In this document: positions 4,580-7,486 of the stretch, piece by piece
Layout: every line of letters begins with the position of its first letter
Numbering within the stretch: position 1 is the first letter of the stretch
NCBI GenBank assembly: GCA_966211965.1
Contig: CBIHON010000090.1
Location: forward strand, 1 to 7,486
DNA length: 7,486 nt
Direction: 5' to 3'
From: CBIHON01 sp966211965
Lineage (GTDB): Bacteria; Pseudomonadota; Gammaproteobacteria; Burkholderiales; Burkholderiaceae_D
Notes under the pieces: model-generated
What the model was told of the DNA's origin: nothing
The model's input: the letters and a program-made list of their open reading frames with translations, nothing else
The model's database searches: none
Program-made: the position numbers and the translations under genes

Positions 4580-7318
4580 TCAATCCAAGCTTCCGAGACA
4601 CTGCTCCCAAAGCTGCTTGACCACCGCGGCGTCTGGCGCGACCCGTTCGACCTCGACGCGCGCCTGTTCTTTTCCCTGCAGCCTGATCTGATGCTGCCGT
4701 TTGCGAAAGCGGCGGTAGGCGTCGGCCGTGGCCACGGCCAGCGCCGGATCGATCAGGCCCAGCTCGCCGCACAATTTCAGCAAGGCGATGTTGCCGATAT
4801 CGGCGGTCAATTGCGGATACTGCGCCGCATGGCAGAGGACCAGAAACTGCACGATGAATTCAATGTCGATCATACCGCCGGCATCGTGCTTCAGATCGAA
4901 CAGCGTGGAGCGGTTGGGATGGCCCTCGTGCATTTTCTGCCGCATCGAGAGTACGTCGCGGCGTAATTTTTCCATGTCGCGCGGTTGCCGCAGCACGGCT
5001 TCGCGGATCGCCTCGAAGCGCGCGCCGATCGCGGCGTCGCCGGCGCACATGCGGGCGCGCGTCAAGGCCTGGTGTTCCCAGACCCAGGCCGATGTGCTTT
5101 GATACCTTTCGAAAGAAGCGATGCTGGAAACCAGCAAGCCGCTGGCGCCGTCCGGCCGTAACGCGATGTCGATGTCGAACAGGATGCCGGCCGGCGTATG
5201 GCTGGTCATCCAGGTGATGAAGCGCTGCGCCAGCTTGGCGTACAGGCCGGGTGCTTCGGGATGCTCATCGTCGTACAGGAAGATCACATCGAGATCGGAA
5301 GCGTAACCCAGCTCCTTGCCCCCCAGCTTGCCATAGGCGATGACCGCGAATCTGGGCGCCTCGCGATGGCGGTTCGGCACCGTGAGCCAGACCGCCTGCA
5401 GCGTCAGCGCAACCAGGATGTCGGCCAGCGCCGATAAATGGTCTGCCAGGCGCTCGACGCTCAGACTGCCTTCCAGATCCTGCGCCAGCAAACGGAACAA
5501 TTGCGCATGGTGCATCTCGCGCAAGATATCCATTTGCCGTTCGGTATCGCCGGCCGCGGCCTCGAGTTCCCGCTGGCAATCTTGCGTAAAGGTGCTCCAG
5601 TCCGGCGCGGCATTCAGGCTTTGATCGTCCAGCAATTCATCGAGCAGCAGCGGGTGCCGCGTCAGGAATGTCGCCGCCCAGCCGCTCGCGCTCATCATGC
5701 GGATCACGCGCTCCAGCGCATGCGGGTATTCGGTCAGCAATGCCAGGTAGGAGGCGCGGCGTGCGATTGCCTCAAAGAAATCAAGCAGGCGGCCGAGCGT
5801 GGCGAAGCGGGTGTCGGCGAAGCTTGCGACGATTGGCAAGGCGGCATTGAGCAGGGCCGCCAGCTTGCTTTTGCTGGATTCCGGCAGCGACTGCATCTTT
5901 GGCGATTGCCAGGTCGAGAGTAGGCGCTGGGCAGCATCTGCAGCTTCGCTAAAGCCCAGGGCCTGCAGGTGGGCCTGGATGGTTTCGCGGCTGTCGGTAT
6001 CGGCCAGGATGGCGTAGATTTCCGGGGCGAGCTGCTGCGTGCCGTTGGCGGCAGCCTTGCCGTTACTCTTTTCATTGAAGATTGCATCGAATTGGGCCGC
6101 CACCAGCGCGCGCTGCGTTTCCAGTTCTGCCAGCAGGGCGGGCACGTCGGCAAAGCCCATCATCCGTGCAATCGTCAGGCGGTCGGCTTGGTTGGCCGGC
6201 AGCGTGTGGGTTTGCGCATCATCCAGATATTGCAGGCGGTGCTCCAGGTTGCGCAGGAAGGTGTAGGCATGCAGCAATTGTTCGACCACCTCGACCGTCA
6301 GCAGGCGTTTTTCCGCCAGCACGCGCAAGATGCCGCGGGTTGAACGGCCGCGCAGCGCGGCGTCGCGTCCGCCACGGATCAATTGGAACACCTGTGCCAG
6401 GAACTCGATTTCGCGGATGCCCCCGCGTCCCAGCTTGACATTATTGCTGCGATCGGGGTGACGGGTTTCCTGGCGCAGCACTTCGGCGCGGATTTGCGCA
6501 TGCATGCCGCGCATTGCCTGGATCGCGCCGAAATCCAGATAACGCCGGTAGACGAAGGGCCGCACGATGCTTTCCAGCGCCGCGATATCGGCCGCCTCGC
6601 CGGTCAACGCGCGCGCCTTGACCCAGGCATAGCGCTCCCATTCGCGGCCCTGGACGATCAGGTATTCCTCGACCATGTTGAAGCTGGCTGCCAGCGGGCC
6701 GGAGGCGCCGTTCGGCCGCAAAGCCATGTCGACACGGAAGGTAAAGCCGTCTTCGGTGATTTCGGAAAGCGCGGCGATCAGCTTCTTACCGAGCCGGACG
6801 AAGAACTCGTGGTTCGAGAGCGGGCGTTGCTCGGGCGTCGTGGTGCGGGTTTCGCCATCTTCCGCATAGGTAAAAATCAGGTCGATATCGGACGATACAT
6901 TCAACTCGCCTCCGCCCAACTTGCCCATGCCCAGTACGATCAGACCTTGCTCTGCGCCTGATTCTTCGCCGATGGGGATGCCATGGAGCGCGTGCATCTC
7001 GCTGCTGAGCGCGGCGACGTGGGTTTGTACGGCGAAGTCGCCGAAGGCGCTCATGGTGTCGACCACCTCGGCCAAGTCGGCTCGTCCGCCCAGGTCGCGC
7101 GCCGTCAGCGTCGCTACCACCAAGTTGCGCAGGCGGCGCATCGCACGAGGCAATGGGAAACCTGCATCGATTTCCCGCTGCAGCTGGCGCGTGAAGATAT
7201 CGATGCCTAACGGAAATGCCGCAAGTTCTTCGACCATGCGTTCGCGCGCTGGATCGGCCTGGATCCAGCGCGTAGTGAACCGGGAGGCAACTATACTTGT
7301 CAGAAAAGGAGTGGTCAC
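4580..7318 (-). CDS. glnE: Bifunctional glutamine synthetase adenylyltransferase / adenylyl-removing enzyme
   Basis: GlnE controls glutamine synthetase in the cytoplasm: its C-terminal half adenylylates a tyrosine of GlnA when nitrogen is plentiful and its N-terminal half removes the AMP by phosphorolysis when nitrogen is scarce, under PII protein and glutamine control. With the GTG start at 7318 it has 912 residues, near the usual 900-950. Both nucleotidyltransferase cores are visible: GMGKLGGGELNVSSDID at about 130-146 and AYGKLGGKELGYASDLD at about 661-677. Each is followed by its partner strand (RVDMALRPNGASG near 195; DIDIALRPDGASG near 715) and by helical PII-responsive segments (GRGGIREIEF near 297; AGGMIDIEF near 813). 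No frameshift or missing key residue was seen. The start is uncertain: the frame is open to a GTG at 7378 (932 residues), but MTTPFLTSIVASRF fits the family N-terminus better and a possible -10 box lies at 7390-7395. No good Shine-Dalgarno supports either start. Confidence 0.95.
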   Translation of the reverse strand: MTTPFLTSIVASRFTTRWIQADPARERMVEELAAFPLGIDIFTRQLQREIDAGFPLPRAMRRLRNLVVATLTARDLGGRADLAEVVDTMSAFGDFAVQTHVAALSSEMHALHGIPIGEESGAEQGLIVLGMGKLGGGELNVSSDIDLIFTYAEDGETRTTTPEQRPLSNHEFFVRLGKKLIAALSEITEDGFTFRVDMALRPNGASGPLAASFNMVEEYLIVQGREWERYAWVKARALTGEAADIAALESIVRPFVYRRYLDFGAIQAMRGMHAQIRAEVLRQETRHPDRSNNVKLGRGGIREIEFLAQVFQLIRGGRDAALRGRSTRGILRVLAEKRLLTVEVVEQLLHAYTFLRNLEHRLQYLDDAQTHTLPANQADRLTIARMMGFADVPALLAELETQRALVAAQFDAIFNEKSNGKAAANGTQQLAPEIYAILADTDSRETIQAHLQALGFSEAADAAQRLLSTWQSPKMQSLPESSKSKLAALLNAALPIVASFADTRFATLGRLLDFFEAIARRASYLALLTEYPHALERVIRMMSASGWAATFLTRHPLLLDELLDDQSLNAAPDWSTFTQDCQRELEAAAGDTERQMDILREMHHAQLFRLLAQDLEGSLSVERLADHLSALADILVALTLQAVWLTVPNRHREAPRFAVIAYGKLGGKELGYASDLDVIFLYDDEHPEAPGLYAKLAQRFITWMTSHTPAGILFDIDIALRPDGASGLLVSSIASFERYQSTSAWVWEHQALTRARMCAGDAAIGARFEAIREAVLRQPRDMEKLRRDVLSMRQKMHEGHPNRSTLFDLKHDAGGMIDIEFIVQFLVLCHAAQYPQLTADIGNIALLKLCGELGLIDPALAVATADAYRRFRKRQHQIRLQGKEQARVEVERVAPDAAVVKQLWEQCLGSLD

Positions 7319-7343
7319 AATCGCTAAGGCTAATGGATATAAT
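7314..7343 (+). promoter_or_regulatory. Possible plus-strand promoter divergent from glnE
   Basis: A perfect TATAAT lies at 7338-7343 with GTCACA (4 of 6 to the -35 consensus) 18 bases upstream at 7314-7319. It would drive a gene beyond the right edge of the window and would transcribe the 33-bp inverted repeat as leader RNA. The -35 overlaps the favoured glnE start. No target gene is visible here, so the call is tentative. Confidence 0.35.
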
Positions 7344-7389
7344 GAATTTTCCCGGCAGCTTCCATGCGAACAGGGCACTGTGACGAATT

Positions 7390-7395
7390 GTTATA
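7390..7395 (-). promoter_or_regulatory. Possible -10 box of a glnE promoter
   Basis: On the minus strand TATAAC (5 of 6 to consensus) would place the transcript start near 7383, leaving a leader of about 65 bases before the GTG at 7318. No good -35 is found at 16-18 bases, where the sequence runs into the arm of the inverted repeat, so the promoter may be activator-dependent or the match may be chance. Confidence 0.3.
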
Positions 7396-7401
7396 CCTTA
7401 C

Positions 7402-7486
7402 GCGGCCACGAATTGCGCTTTTGGGGCCTCTGGCGGGCATCTTGACTGCATCTGCCAGAGGCCCCAAAAGCGCAATTCGTGGCCGC
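7402..7486. repeat. Perfect 33-bp inverted repeat at the right edge, upstream of glnE
   Basis: Bases 7402-7434 are the exact reverse complement of 7454-7486, with a 19-base loop (7435-7453). The right arm ends exactly at the last base of the window, so the arms may be longer. The octamer ACGAATTG occurs inside the left arm (7408-7415), as its complement in the right arm (7473-7480), and again just outside (7383-7390). The stem has no T run after it within the window, so it is not an evident terminator in the plus direction; on the minus strand it is followed by GTAAGG. It could be a regulatory or palindromic repeat element, or a fold-back artefact if the contig ends here. Confidence 0.8.

Noticed and set aside
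6921..7445. Plus-strand ORF running from glnE into the upstream region and the inverted repeat
   Set aside because: Most of it is antisense to the glnE N-terminal domain, its composition is Ser/Arg-rich, and no domain is recognisable.

Overview
This 7.5 kb window looks like chromosomal DNA from a GC-rich betaproteobacterium. The likely group is Burkholderiales, family Oxalobacteraceae or close kin (Herbaspirillum / Collimonas / Herminiimonas type). That placement rests on protein character (GAPDH tail, GlnE, a CbrA-like carrier domain) and base composition; it is an inference, not a database match.

Layout, left to right. Bases 1-77 are the last codons of a plus-strand glyceraldehyde-3-phosphate dehydrogenase gene, followed by a clear intrinsic terminator (101-128). 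A compact signal peptidase I gene (158-838, +) follows. Next is a 203-base convergent intergenic region (839-1041) dominated by palindromes: a small hairpin, a perfect 25-bp inverted repeat enclosing 75 bases (893-1017), and a 12-bp inverted repeat (1016-1041) that touches the stop codon of the next gene. The remaining genes are on the minus strand. They are a 1067-residue membrane signalling protein (SLC5/SSS carrier domain, STAC-like linker, degenerate GGDEF, intact EAL; 1042-4245), a 66-residue two-helix membrane protein 31 bases upstream of it (4277-4477), and glnE (4580-7318), the adenylyltransferase/adenylyl-removase of glutamine synthetase. The window ends in a perfect 33-bp inverted repeat (7402-7486) upstream of glnE.

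How the genes fit together. gap and lepB are housekeeping-type genes separated by a terminator. The small membrane protein and the carrier-EAL protein form a probable two-gene operon with its own sigma70-like promoter (4517-4544). The domain order suggests that a transporter-like sensor controls cyclic-di-GMP breakdown, much as carrier-STAC proteins such as CbrA couple a similar domain to a histidine kinase. glnE next door belongs to nitrogen control, so a link between nutrient sensing and c-di-GMP is tempting, but only proximity supports it.

The most notable points are the carrier-STAC-GGDEF-EAL architecture, whose GGDEF domain is altered at four active-site positions, and the two large perfect inverted repeats. 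No tRNA, rRNA, CRISPR array or insertion sequence was recognised.
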